A program made the translations under genes and the position numbers. Shown piece by piece: positions 36,643 through 44,532 of a stretch of DNA of 64,000 bases. The stretch is from Archaeoglobus sp. JdFR-27 (GTDB lineage: Archaea; Halobacteriota; Archaeoglobi; Archaeoglobales; Archaeoglobaceae): contig MTMO01000012.1 in NCBI GenBank assembly GCA_002011235.1, positions 49,835-113,834 on the forward strand. Reading direction: 5' to 3'. Under the pieces are notes generated by a model. It was not told where the DNA came from. It searched no databases and saw only the letters and a list, made by a program, of their open reading frames with translations. The first letter of the stretch is position 1; the number at the start of each line of letters is the position of its first letter.

Positions 36643-37752
36643 ATGAAAGCTTTGAAAGCGGGAATGGTTTTGCTGCTGGTATTGGTAACAGCAGGAATAG
36701 CAATAGCAATGACAGCTACAACCGCAACTACAAACCAAGAACTGAAGCTGCCGAGCGAATTAACGCAGGAAGAGTTGCAAAAGCTTTATGAAAAGTACGG
36801 CATAATGGAGAACGACATAAAGTTTGCGAAGAGAGAACTGCCAAACTACTTAGAAGGAACAATCTTAGATGGTAGCAGGGTTTATATAGCAACGGAAGAT
36901 GGGAAAGTTCCGGAAAAGATAAAGGCTAAGCTTGAGGAAAGGGGAATAGATTACATTGCATTAACCCATAAGGAGATGTTCGCTATAATGGAGGGGGCGA
37001 GAAAGAGGTATATCGCGAAGTATGGGGTTGATCCCGCGAATCCTAAGGTTGATGTGGTGGATGGAGTTCCGCTGCCTAAGGAGTACGTTAAGGAGCTCGT
37101 AAGGAGCGGAAAGCTGAAGCCAGAAGGTGAGACAGAAACACTGATAACGGCCCAATCATCCACCTGCATCGGCATTAAATCCAACGGCCCCATATCGATT
37201 GGGAGAGAAATCTATGCTTGGGTCGTTCCTGCAGATGATATTTACCATGCACCCGCTGAATCTTTCTATCAGGATACGAAAGATGCATTATACAGGTTTG
37301 AAACAACGTTTGGTGTCACTATCCATGTTTCGTACATAGGTGGATTATGGGATGCAAGCGATGTTAGCAATAGATATGACGCAAGCGCCCTGCTTGATGA
37401 CCTCAGCGAGGACATGAGCTGGCTTGCAGTTGAAAGGAACGACATCGTAATTGGATGGGTGGATCTTGCTGATCACAATGGCCTAGCGTATCCTGATGGA
37501 GTGTGGTACAACTGGGATGGAACATGGGGGAAGTTCAGTCCGTATGCCTTATGTGCTTGCAGAACTTTTAGTGGTGTAGACTGGCCCCATGACAGCATAG
37601 CACAGCACGAAGCCTCCCATCTCTTCGGCGCTGATGATCACACCTCCATAACTCCATGTATCATGGACTACTGGGATGCCTTTTGGGGAGTTGACGTGTG
37701 GTGTGGTGACTGCTACTCGTGCATTAACGAGAACATAATCGGGGAGCTGTAA
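36643..37752 (+). CDS. Secreted metzincin-type zinc protease, full-length copy
   Basis: This 369-residue protein begins with a signal peptide (KALKAGMVLLLVLVTAGIAIAM) and a propeptide-like region to about residue 165. The catalytic part carries HEASHLFGADD (about 326-336), which is HExxHxxGxxD, and a downstream PCIMDYW that can form the Met-turn; together these define a metzincin with Asp as third zinc ligand. The C-terminal end has a CGDCYSC cluster, perhaps disulfides. It should act outside the cell or at its surface. The next gene starts five bases later, and shortened copies follow downstream. Confidence 0.8.
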   Translation: MKALKAGMVLLLVLVTAGIAIAMTATTATTNQELKLPSELTQEELQKLYEKYGIMENDIKFAKRELPNYLEGTILDGSRVYIATEDGKVPEKIKAKLEERGIDYIALTHKEMFAIMEGARKRYIAKYGVDPANPKVDVVDGVPLPKEYVKELVRSGKLKPEGETETLITAQSSTCIGIKSNGPISIGREIYAWVVPADDIYHAPAESFYQDTKDALYRFETTFGVTIHVSYIGGLWDASDVSNRYDASALLDDLSEDMSWLAVERNDIVIGWVDLADHNGLAYPDGVWYNWDGTWGKFSPYALCACRTFSGVDWPHDSIAQHEASHLFGADDHTSITPCIMDYWDAFWGVDVWCGDCYSCINENIIGEL

Positions 37753-37757
37753 GCAAA

Positions 37758-38675
37758 ATGGATAAACTAAGGAAAATGAACAAATCCCATTATTTTTTGT
37801 ATATCGCTGTTGGAATCCTTTCTTTCCTGATTGGAATAGTCATCAAGTTTTCCAGAGCGTTCTGGATACACAGGGGAGAGATATTAATCCCTCTGGCTGT
37901 GTGGCCTTTTTTGTTCTGTCTTCTTGTCTGGATCCTTAGAAGATCGGGTAAAGCTATCATCTACAGCTTCCTAATCTCTTCGATTACGTCATTGATCGTC
38001 TATGCTATTGGTTTTCTCTCTCCGTTTTTGCTGCTTGTGATCCTTCTCCTACTACCCCTGCTTCTAGCTGCTTTGGGTTATGCGTTCAAACACCTTAAGT
38101 CTATTTTTCATCCCGCAGCGATCTCATATGCCGCTTTAATCTTATCCTTCCTGCTTTTCTTTGCTTGGAGTGCTTATAGCGTTTATAACTCTGGCTATTA
38201 TGCTGTATACATTGAAAAACATAAGGCTGCCTACAAGGAGTGGGTGGAAATAAGTGGGGAAGATTTGAAGAAACATGAGCTTGGGAAACTGATAGAGCAA
38301 TGCAACATCGGACCCTGCAAATTTGAGGTAAGCTGGGGGGAATGGGAGAAGATAAAAAGTTTCATTGAGAGTAAAAGGTACAAATTCCTTTTCCACTTGG
38401 AAAGCAATGGCAAATTGGTAGACGAAATGAACAGAATGAACAATACGATTGATACACAGATTCGGGAGATCTTCAAGGAAAGAGGATATTCTCTATCCGA
38501 AGACCTGAGGATCAGGAGTGGCGGAAAAGGTTGGTGGATAACCGATAGAGCTAACGATAAAAGATATTACATCGAAAGAAAGGATGAAGGGCTGGATGTT
38601 TACATTTACTGCGACCTCTTCAAGATCGGGGAAGAATACTACAAGTTCCAGTTTCTGCACCTAAGGGGTGATTAG
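37758..38675 (+). CDS. Membrane protein with a cytoplasmic or surface soluble domain
   Basis: I do not recognise this 305-residue protein. About five hydrophobic helices occupy residues 10-150, then a charged soluble domain of about 150 residues follows with alternating helices and strands. It sits five bases behind the metzincin gene, and its stop codon is directly followed by the ATG of the short metzincin copy (TAGATG). The arrangement suggests it is made together with the proteases, perhaps as anchor, immunity or regulator. That is inference from context. Confidence 0.65.
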   Translation: MDKLRKMNKSHYFLYIAVGILSFLIGIVIKFSRAFWIHRGEILIPLAVWPFLFCLLVWILRRSGKAIIYSFLISSITSLIVYAIGFLSPFLLLVILLLLPLLLAALGYAFKHLKSIFHPAAISYAALILSFLLFFAWSAYSVYNSGYYAVYIEKHKAAYKEWVEISGEDLKKHELGKLIEQCNIGPCKFEVSWGEWEKIKSFIESKRYKFLFHLESNGKLVDEMNRMNNTIDTQIREIFKERGYSLSEDLRIRSGGKGWWITDRANDKRYYIERKDEGLDVYIYCDLFKIGEEYYKFQFLHLRGD

Positions 38676-39035
38676 ATGCAGAACTTTCTAGATGCAAGCC
38701 TGTATGGTGCATCGGAGTTGGTAAATGATTTGTCAGGGGACATGAGCTGGCTTGTAGATAGCAGAAAGGATATCGTGCTCGGATGGGTTGACTTTGCCAA
38801 CCACAATGGGGAGGCTCTCGACTATAATGCTCATTTTGCAGTTTGTGCATGCTCAACGACCCATGGAATAGACTGGCCCCACGACAGCATAGCACAGCAC
38901 GAAACCTCCCACCTCTTCGGAGCAGTAGACCACACTTCCATAACCCCATGCATCATGGACTACTGGGATGCCTACTGGGGTGTTGATGTGTGGTGTGGTG
39001 ACTGCTATTCGTGCATAAACAGCGACATTAAATAG
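38676..39035 (+). CDS. Short stand-alone metzincin catalytic domain, second copy
   Basis: This 119-residue protein corresponds to the C-terminal third of the protease at 36643. It keeps HETSHLFGAVD (HExxHxxGxxD), PCIMDYW and CGDCYSC, but lacks signal peptide, propeptide and about 230 N-terminal residues. DNA similarity to copy one is high over the catalytic stretch. The ATG is directly adjacent to the upstream stop codon and a GGGGTGATT ribosome-binding motif precedes it. It may be a truncated duplicate that still folds, or a pseudogene with an open frame. Confidence 0.5.
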   Translation: MQNFLDASLYGASELVNDLSGDMSWLVDSRKDIVLGWVDFANHNGEALDYNAHFAVCACSTTHGIDWPHDSIAQHETSHLFGAVDHTSITPCIMDYWDAYWGVDVWCGDCYSCINSDIK

Positions 39036-39060
39036 TTGGAAAAAGGTTAAGGGATGATAA

Positions 39061-39813
39061 ATGACCCTTAAGACTTTTTTTAGATATACCATCTCAATTC
39101 TTTTTATTTTCTCGCTTGTTATGCTCGCTTTCTTTCAGATGTTTTCCATCGAAAGAACAAGAACGGTTTCAGTAGAAAAAATTTGTACGATACCACATTA
39201 CATCGACATGAGTGAAGAACTAGACGATATCTTAAACAGAGTAATTGGGAAGATCAAGCTTAACAAGACCGTAAAGGAAATCGCTGAGCTTAATGAGACG
39301 AATACCAGCTACGTAAAAGTGGAGAGAGTCTACTACAAACTCTCTGTATATTCTTCCCTTGCGGTCCAGAAGCTTAATCACACGCCCGAAAAATACACGA
39401 AGATGAGTGAAATTCTTTTTCCATCCCTTCGAAAGTTTATCGATTTTATCGATTCAGCGAATCGAACCTCTTATGCAAGGAGCGATGTATTGCTTGAAGA
39501 ACTGCTTAAGATTGAGAAATTCGTTGAGAAGAACGGAAATACAATCGAATACAAATCAAAATTTTACAGAATAGCTATCGACTGCGGGATCTACCTCGAG
39601 CCGAAGTGTTATGAGGTTACGGAGGAGGATCTAAAAGATAAACCCAAGCTTAGGGAACTGCTTGAAATCGCCGAAAAAAATGGTTATGCTGAGGATTCCG
39701 CTCCATTTGATGAGTGGAGGAGAACGCAGTATCTGGTATACAAAGAATCCGGAAATTTGCTGCTTGAATACAACGGCTCGTGTTACTGGGTTAGGGCTAT
39801 TGGGGCACCGTAA
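39061..39813 (+). CDS. Single-pass membrane protein with a helical extracellular domain
   Basis: I do not recognise this 250-residue protein. An N-terminal hydrophobic segment (about 8-28, ISILFIFSLVMLAFFQMF) acts as signal anchor. The rest is a mostly helical soluble domain with two cysteines near the middle (IDCGIYLEPKCYEV) and SCYWVRAIG at the end. A ribosome-binding GGTTAAGGGATG precedes the ATG. A decayed paralogue follows at 39981, so this gene was part of the tandem duplication of the protease island. Confidence 0.6.
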   Translation: MTLKTFFRYTISILFIFSLVMLAFFQMFSIERTRTVSVEKICTIPHYIDMSEELDDILNRVIGKIKLNKTVKEIAELNETNTSYVKVERVYYKLSVYSSLAVQKLNHTPEKYTKMSEILFPSLRKFIDFIDSANRTSYARSDVLLEELLKIEKFVEKNGNTIEYKSKFYRIAIDCGIYLEPKCYEVTEEDLKDKPKLRELLEIAEKNGYAEDSAPFDEWRRTQYLVYKESGNLLLEYNGSCYWVRAIGAP

Positions 39814-39870
39814 CGATGTTCATTTTAGATAAACTCATCAAAATTCAATACTTGGGAAATGAAACGATTA

Positions 39871-39965
39871 GGAGAGATAGTAACAGAGATTCAATCAACG
39901 ATATCGTGCTCGGATGGGTTAAGTACGTGGATCACAATGGGATGCTTACTGCAACGGCTGGATAA
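39871..39965 (+). pseudogene. Third metzincin fragment
   Basis: The forward frame reads NDIVLGWVKYVDHNG, which aligns with KDIVLGWVDFANHNG of the short metzincin and NDIVIGWVDLADHNG of the long one, then ends at a stop without reaching the HExxH site. It is a remnant of a further copy of the protease gene. Confidence 0.6.
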
Positions 39966-39980
39966 ATTCTTGAAGAACAG

Positions 39981-40437
39981 AAGGATGGAGATCAAGATCA
40001 ACACCACAGCAAAGGAACTCATCGAGCTGAAGAAATCTGATACCAGCCATATCAAAATAGGGAAAATATACTATTAGTTTTTTACTTATGCTTCTCTTCG
40101 AGTTCAGAAGCTTAATCACACACCCGAAAAATACACGAAGGTGAATGAAATCTCCTTCCCGTCCCTTCGAAAGCTGATCAATTTGGCAAATCAAACCTCT
40201 TATACAAGCGATAATATATCACTTGAAGAGCTTTCGAAAATCGATAAATTCGTTGAAGAGAACGGAGACTCAATCGAGTACTATTCAGAATTTTACAAGA
40301 TAGCTATTAACTGCACGATTTATCTTAAGCCGAAGTGTTATGAGGTCACTGAGGAGAACGCAGTATCTGGTATACAAAGAATCCGGAAATTTGCTGCTTG
40401 AATACAACGGCTCGTGTTACTGGGTTAGGGCTATTGG
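39981..40437 (+). pseudogene. Decayed paralogue of the 250-residue membrane protein
   Basis: Translated pieces align with the gene at 39061: RMEIKINTTAKELIELKKSD, an in-frame stop after GKIYY, then VQKLNHTPEKYTK, PSLRKLINLANQTSY and CTIYLKPKCYEVTEEN. A deletion then removes about 30 codons and shifts the frame, after which about 80 bases to 40437 are virtually identical to the functional copy's end. The deletion endpoints share AGGAG. The N-terminal anchor is absent. The gene is inactive. Confidence 0.75.
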
Positions 40438-40474
40438 ACATAACAGTTTTTCTACAAAATAGCATGTTGTTAGC

Positions 40475-40644
40475 AATTCGCTAAAAGAGGGTATCGTCTT
40501 TGCGTATGTTAGAAACTAGGATGATGCTAGGAAAGTGCTGGATACAGTTAAGGGAGGGCGAAGGTAATTCTCCTGAAAGGGAAGTACACTTCCGAAAAGC
40601 TAGAAATTTGGAAGGATATTCGATTTCCTATGCGGAATAGTTGA
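40475..40644 (+). pseudogene. Unidentified gene remnant
   Basis: NSLKEGIVFAYVRN, a stop, then DDARKVLDTVKGG in one frame, followed by AKVILLKGKYTSEKLEIWKD in another up to a stop, read like one protein broken by a nonsense change and a frameshift. I do not recognise the family. Confidence 0.4.
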
Positions 40645-40701
40645 ATCTAAAGCCAATCTGAGCCAATAAAACCTCCTCCTGAATAACCCTCCTTTTGGTT
40701 T

Positions 40702-40739
40702 TAATAGTTAAGATGAGAGATAATAGTTAAGATGAGAGA
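40702..40739. repeat. 19-bp direct tandem duplication
   Basis: TAATAGTTAAGATGAGAGA occurs twice without mismatch, immediately upstream of the probable promoter of the MBL gene at 40777 (AAATATTTTTAA). Confidence 0.95.
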
Positions 40740-40776
40740 TCGCAAATATTTTTAACCTTCTGTCTCACGCAAGGGT

Positions 40777-41415
40777 ATGCTAAAGCCTATACAGATTGTA
40801 ACACCACCTCTTGCTGCCAACGTTTATCTGCTCAAATCCGAGATTCCGGCATTGATTGATGTTGGAGGGGATTCAGCATTCCTCATTGATGCTGTAAAGA
40901 AGTACATGAATCCTAAAGATATAGAATACGTTTTTCTAACGCACTCTCACTTCGATCACGCTTCAGCTGCAAGTGATTGGAAATCATGGTTCGATTCAAA
41001 GATTGTTCTCCATGAAAAAGAATACTCTCTCTTGAGATCCCAAGGATTTGCTTCCTACATGTTCGGAATAAAGTTCAAACCCTTTGAGCCGGACATAATG
41101 CTCAAAGATGGAGAGGTTTTCGATTTAGGAGATGTAAGGTTGGAAGTCATCCATACTCCCGGTCATTCTCCAGGAAGCGTATGTTTTTATGATCGAGAAA
41201 GAAAATGGCTTTTCAGCGGTGATACAGTTTTCCCCAATGGAAGTTTTGGAAGGGTAGACTTGCCTGGTGGGAGTTCTTATGAATTGATCAAATCAATCGA
41301 AAAGCTAACAAAATTGGATGTAAAGGATCTCTATCCAGGGCACGAGGAGGAGGTAATAGGTAATGCTAACGAGCACATCAAAAGCTCTTTGAGGTTTGCG
41401 AAGATGTTTCTCTAG
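40777..41415 (+). CDS. Metallo-beta-lactamase-fold hydrolase, glyoxalase II-like
   Basis: This 212-residue protein has THSHFDHASA near residue 55, HTPGHSPGSVCF near 127, SGDTVFP near 147 and PGHEEEV near 188, the complete set of metal ligands of glyoxalase II-type hydrolases. It is likely a cytoplasmic thioesterase-type enzyme; the substrate is unknown. AAATATTTTTAACC about 25 bases upstream suggests leaderless transcription. It starts a run of ordinary genes after the decayed island. Confidence 0.88.
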   Translation: MLKPIQIVTPPLAANVYLLKSEIPALIDVGGDSAFLIDAVKKYMNPKDIEYVFLTHSHFDHASAASDWKSWFDSKIVLHEKEYSLLRSQGFASYMFGIKFKPFEPDIMLKDGEVFDLGDVRLEVIHTPGHSPGSVCFYDRERKWLFSGDTVFPNGSFGRVDLPGGSSYELIKSIEKLTKLDVKDLYPGHEEEVIGNANEHIKSSLRFAKMFL

Positions 41416-41510
41416 ACTTTATTTTTAAGCTTTCATTCGAGTTAACACTTCATCCGAGTTAACAATCTCTCAAGAAAAAATCTATATCTTCTTTAGCCAA
41501 CTACAGTTAA

Positions 41511-42242
41511 ATGAGCGTTGAAGTCTGCTTGGTGGAGCTGAAGATTCCTGAAAACATCGGATTTATCGCAAGAATAATGAAAAACTTTGGATTTGACAGG
41601 CTCTTCCTCTATAAATGCAATATAAACGAGAAAGCCTATATAACGGCAAGCCATGCAGCGGACATTCTTGACAAAGCAGCCATAATCGAGGATTTAAAGA
41701 AATATCTAGCGGGAAAAGATCTTGTAGTTGGCACAACCGGAATAAGTGGTCTGAAAGAGGAAAGATATCTTAGAAGGCCAATTTTCTACCCCGATGAGTT
41801 AAAAGAACATTTAAAAGGAAAGTATGCAAGAACAACAATTCTTTTTGGAAGGGAGGATTATGGACTATCAAACGAAGAAATTGAGATGTGTGACATGCTT
41901 GTTAACATTCCAACAAGCCCTGAATACCCTGTTATGAACGTAAGTCACTCTGTAGCGATAATCCTCTACGAACTCAGAAAGGAAGCTTATAAACTGGAAG
42001 AGAAATGTTATGCAACCTCCGAAGATATTGAAAGGCTCGTAGGATACTTTGAGGAATTACTGAAAGAAAGCAGATACCCGGCACACAGGCTGCCGAGAAC
42101 TCTTTTAATGCTCAAGAGGGTTAACAAAAGAGCTCTGATGACAAAAAACGAGTATACAACATATCTTGGTGTTATTAGAAAAATAAAAATATATCTAGAG
42201 GAGTTACATAATACACATCATACAGCTGAAAATAAAAAATGA
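41511..42242 (+). CDS. SPOUT RNA methyltransferase, TrmJ-like
   Basis: This 243-residue protein has the SpoU/TrmJ layout: KIPENIGFIARIMKNFGF at the start, LFGREDYGLSNEE (motif 2) near residue 113, and PTSPEYPVMNVSHSVAI (motif 3) near 139, in a trefoil-knot fold that binds SAM. TrmJ enzymes 2'-O-methylate tRNA position 32. The C-terminal helical extension fits archaeal TrmJ. Exact tRNA specificity is inferred. Confidence 0.88.
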   Translation: MSVEVCLVELKIPENIGFIARIMKNFGFDRLFLYKCNINEKAYITASHAADILDKAAIIEDLKKYLAGKDLVVGTTGISGLKEERYLRRPIFYPDELKEHLKGKYARTTILFGREDYGLSNEEIEMCDMLVNIPTSPEYPVMNVSHSVAIILYELRKEAYKLEEKCYATSEDIERLVGYFEELLKESRYPAHRLPRTLLMLKRVNKRALMTKNEYTTYLGVIRKIKIYLEELHNTHHTAENKK

Positions 42243-42276
42243 ACTCAAAACCCATCCTGAAAATTGAGGTAAAAAG

Positions 42277-43281
42277 ATGAACGAAAAGAGGCCAGATAAA
42301 TGGCTCATAGTGCTCATATCTGCAATTTTAGCACTGCTAGCTCTTACCTTCTACTTCCTCACACCTTTGCTTGACGGAATACTCATGGGAATCGTTTTTG
42401 CCTACGTTGCAAAGCCTATAAAGAGACGATTGGAAGAAAGAGTAGGTAACTTCCTCTCTTCTTTTGTTTCGACACTCATAATTCTTATTCCTGTTTCCAT
42501 TCTGCTTTTTTACGGAATATTTCAAGGAATCACACAGGCAATAAACCTGTTCACCCACCAGAGTGAGTTTCAAACACAAATTATCCAAGCTCTGAGGGAG
42601 GCAGGATTGAAAGAGGAATACATATCCCAGATTGAGATGATAGTACCCCACATCATATCCTTTATCTCCAAAAACTTACTACAAGTTTCAGCCATAAATC
42701 TAACCTTCAGGCTGATCATTTTCCTCATGAATTTCCTGATTTCGTCGATAGTTTGTTTCTATGTCCTCATGGATGCGGATAAATTCGTGTCCCGTTCAAT
42801 GAGGATCCTGCCAGAGCAGTATAGAGAAGGTTTTGCCAGATTTGTGGAAAAGGTTGATGAGGTTTTCCTCGGGCTTTGGTTCGGAAATTTTGCTGTTGCG
42901 GTAATGATAGGCATCGCCAGCATTCCTTTCTTCCTAGCATTCGGAATTCCTTATACAGCCCTACTTTCAGGCCTTATATTTCTTGCCGCATTGATACCGG
43001 TATTTGCAGAATGGATGGTTCTTCTACCTGTAACAATTTATTTAGCAATTCATAATGTATATACCGCGATTTGGTTTATTTCTCTCGGCTTCATTTTCCT
43101 CTATCTCATCCCTGAAATTATCCTCAGGCCACACTTCGTCGGCTACGCCTCAAATATCCACCCACTTCTTATACTGCTGTCCTTTCTCGGAGGTGGATTG
43201 GTTGGAGGAGTTACAGGTTTCTTTCTTGCCCCAATGTTAGTAGCAGTTGGAACCGCGCTCTACAATTATTACACCTCCTGA
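42277..43281 (+). CDS. AI-2E family transporter
   Basis: This 334-residue integral membrane protein has an N-terminal helix pair, an amphipathic middle region (about 70-140) and a C-terminal set of helices with the family-typical FGIPYTALLSGLIFLAALIPV and a late FLGGGLVGGVTGFFLAPM. These proteins export small solutes or exchange sodium; the substrate in archaea is unknown. GAGGTAAAAAG precedes the ATG. It is convergent with the HTH-CBS gene. Confidence 0.85.
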   Translation: MNEKRPDKWLIVLISAILALLALTFYFLTPLLDGILMGIVFAYVAKPIKRRLEERVGNFLSSFVSTLIILIPVSILLFYGIFQGITQAINLFTHQSEFQTQIIQALREAGLKEEYISQIEMIVPHIISFISKNLLQVSAINLTFRLIIFLMNFLISSIVCFYVLMDADKFVSRSMRILPEQYREGFARFVEKVDEVFLGLWFGNFAVAVMIGIASIPFFLAFGIPYTALLSGLIFLAALIPVFAEWMVLLPVTIYLAIHNVYTAIWFISLGFIFLYLIPEIILRPHFVGYASNIHPLLILLSFLGGGLVGGVTGFFLAPMLVAVGTALYNYYTS

Positions 43282-43348
43282 AACTTTAAATTAGCTAAGA
43301 AAACTGAACAAAAAGAAAAAATAGGGAAATAGACTTGGAAATACGAGT

Positions 43349-44254
43349 TTATGTCATCTTCTCCGTAACATGTGGGGGAAGAAGTTTTGTCATAACCTTC
43401 TGATCGGTAATGATTCCCACTGGTTTTCCTTTATCCGTTACAACAAGAATACGGACGTCTTCATCTCTCATGAGCCTAATTGCCTCTCTGATCGTTGTAT
43501 CCTTCTCTGCCAGAACGATCTTGGGTCTCATTACCTCTTCCACCCTTGCATCAATTTTGCCCTCGGCAATTGCCTTAACTGCATGCTCAAGGGTAAAAAT
43601 GCCGATGAGGGAATCTCCACTTTTAACCGGGGTGCAATAGATCATTCTTTCACTAAGAATCTTCGCAGCCTCCTTAACCGTTGTGTCTTTATTAACCGTT
43701 ATTATAGGTGTGGACATGTGCTCTCCAATCGTATCCTTTGGAAGAGCAACGATCCCTTCCGTATCTATGACTACCGTATTTACCGTATCATCTCTCCCAG
43801 TTACCTTCCCCACAACCACAAGTTCATTCACTGGTGTAGGGCCGATTAGGAGTCTATCACCAACTAATATTTTCTTAGCGTCACCAACCACCCTAATCCT
43901 TGCTTGACATATTTCTGGATGTGAGATTGAAGGAAAACTTATCTCTTCCACAGTAAGGTCTTCCAACAGTTCATCATTTCTAATAACCGGAACCCTTACC
44001 GCTTCTTCAGGTCTGGTTATCGAAAGCATCTCATAAGCCTTCGCGGTTGGTCTATAACCTCCCTTTGGCCCAGGAACGCCCTCAACCAATCCTAATGCTC
44101 TTAGTGCTTGCATTTGATTTCTTACTGTACCTGGATTTCGGTTTATCAGTTCTGCAATTTCCTCTCCTTTAATCGATAAACCTGTTTTCCTCTTGTATAG
44201 AGTGATTAGAGCATACAGTATATCTTTCTGAATCTGAGTTAGCTCGAGTTCCAT
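43349..44254 (-). CDS. Winged-HTH regulator with two CBS domains
   Basis: This 301-residue protein starts with a winged helix (about 1-75, with GEEIAELINRNPGTVRNQMQ and GLVEGVPGPKGGYRPT). A middle domain of about 95 residues follows, then a CBS pair (about 180-295, with EHMSTPIITVNKDTTVKEAA and VMRPKIVLAEKDTTI). CBS pairs bind adenine nucleotides, so this is probably an energy- or SAM-sensing transcription factor. AGGAGGTAA precedes the ATG. A 13-bp inverted repeat directly upstream of its TATA box suggests autoregulation. Confidence 0.88.
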   Translation of the reverse strand: MELELTQIQKDILYALITLYKRKTGLSIKGEEIAELINRNPGTVRNQMQALRALGLVEGVPGPKGGYRPTAKAYEMLSITRPEEAVRVPVIRNDELLEDLTVEEISFPSISHPEICQARIRVVGDAKKILVGDRLLIGPTPVNELVVVGKVTGRDDTVNTVVIDTEGIVALPKDTIGEHMSTPIITVNKDTTVKEAAKILSERMIYCTPVKSGDSLIGIFTLEHAVKAIAEGKIDARVEEVMRPKIVLAEKDTTIREAIRLMRDEDVRILVVTDKGKPVGIITDQKVMTKLLPPHVTEKMT

Positions 44255-44297
44255 TCAGATTACCTCCTAAAACTTTCTGAACTCTTAAAGGAAAGTG

Positions 44298-44356
44298 TAT
44301 AAATAATTTTTCTCTGATATTCCGGACTTTCAGTTTACAAGTTTATCAGAGAAAAA
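44298..44356 (-). promoter_or_regulatory. TATA box with a 13-bp perfect inverted repeat (candidate operator)
   Basis: On the minus strand TTATTTATA (44298-44306) is the TATA box of the HTH-CBS gene. Immediately upstream of it, TTTTTCTCTGATA at 44307-44319 is the exact reverse complement of TATCAGAGAAAAA at 44344-44356, with 24 bases between. One arm abuts the TATA/BRE site, so a dimer bound here would block or recruit the transcription machinery. The regulator itself is the obvious candidate. Confidence 0.6.
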
Positions 44357-44475
44357 ATAATTCAAAAAATTTCTTATACTCTATTGAAAATTAATCCCGA
44401 AAAATTTTACAATATAAATGTTAATTATCAATAGTAAATAAATGGTAAATAAGATCAAATTGGTGATTGTAGAGC

Positions 44476-44488
44476 TATATATTTAAAT
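44476..44488 (+). promoter_or_regulatory. TATA box of the NOG1 gene
   Basis: TATATATTTAAAT is a strong TATA box about 50 bases before the NOG1 ATG, and GTGAGAGA near 44520 is the probable ribosome-binding site. Confidence 0.5.
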
Positions 44489-44532
44489 GTCCTGCTCAAA
44501 ATTCTTCAAATACTTAAAAGTGAGAGAAGATT

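Noticed and set aside
43370..43849. 159-codon plus-strand open frame
   Set aside because: It is antisense to the HTH-CBS regulator, whose domains are complete and well conserved.
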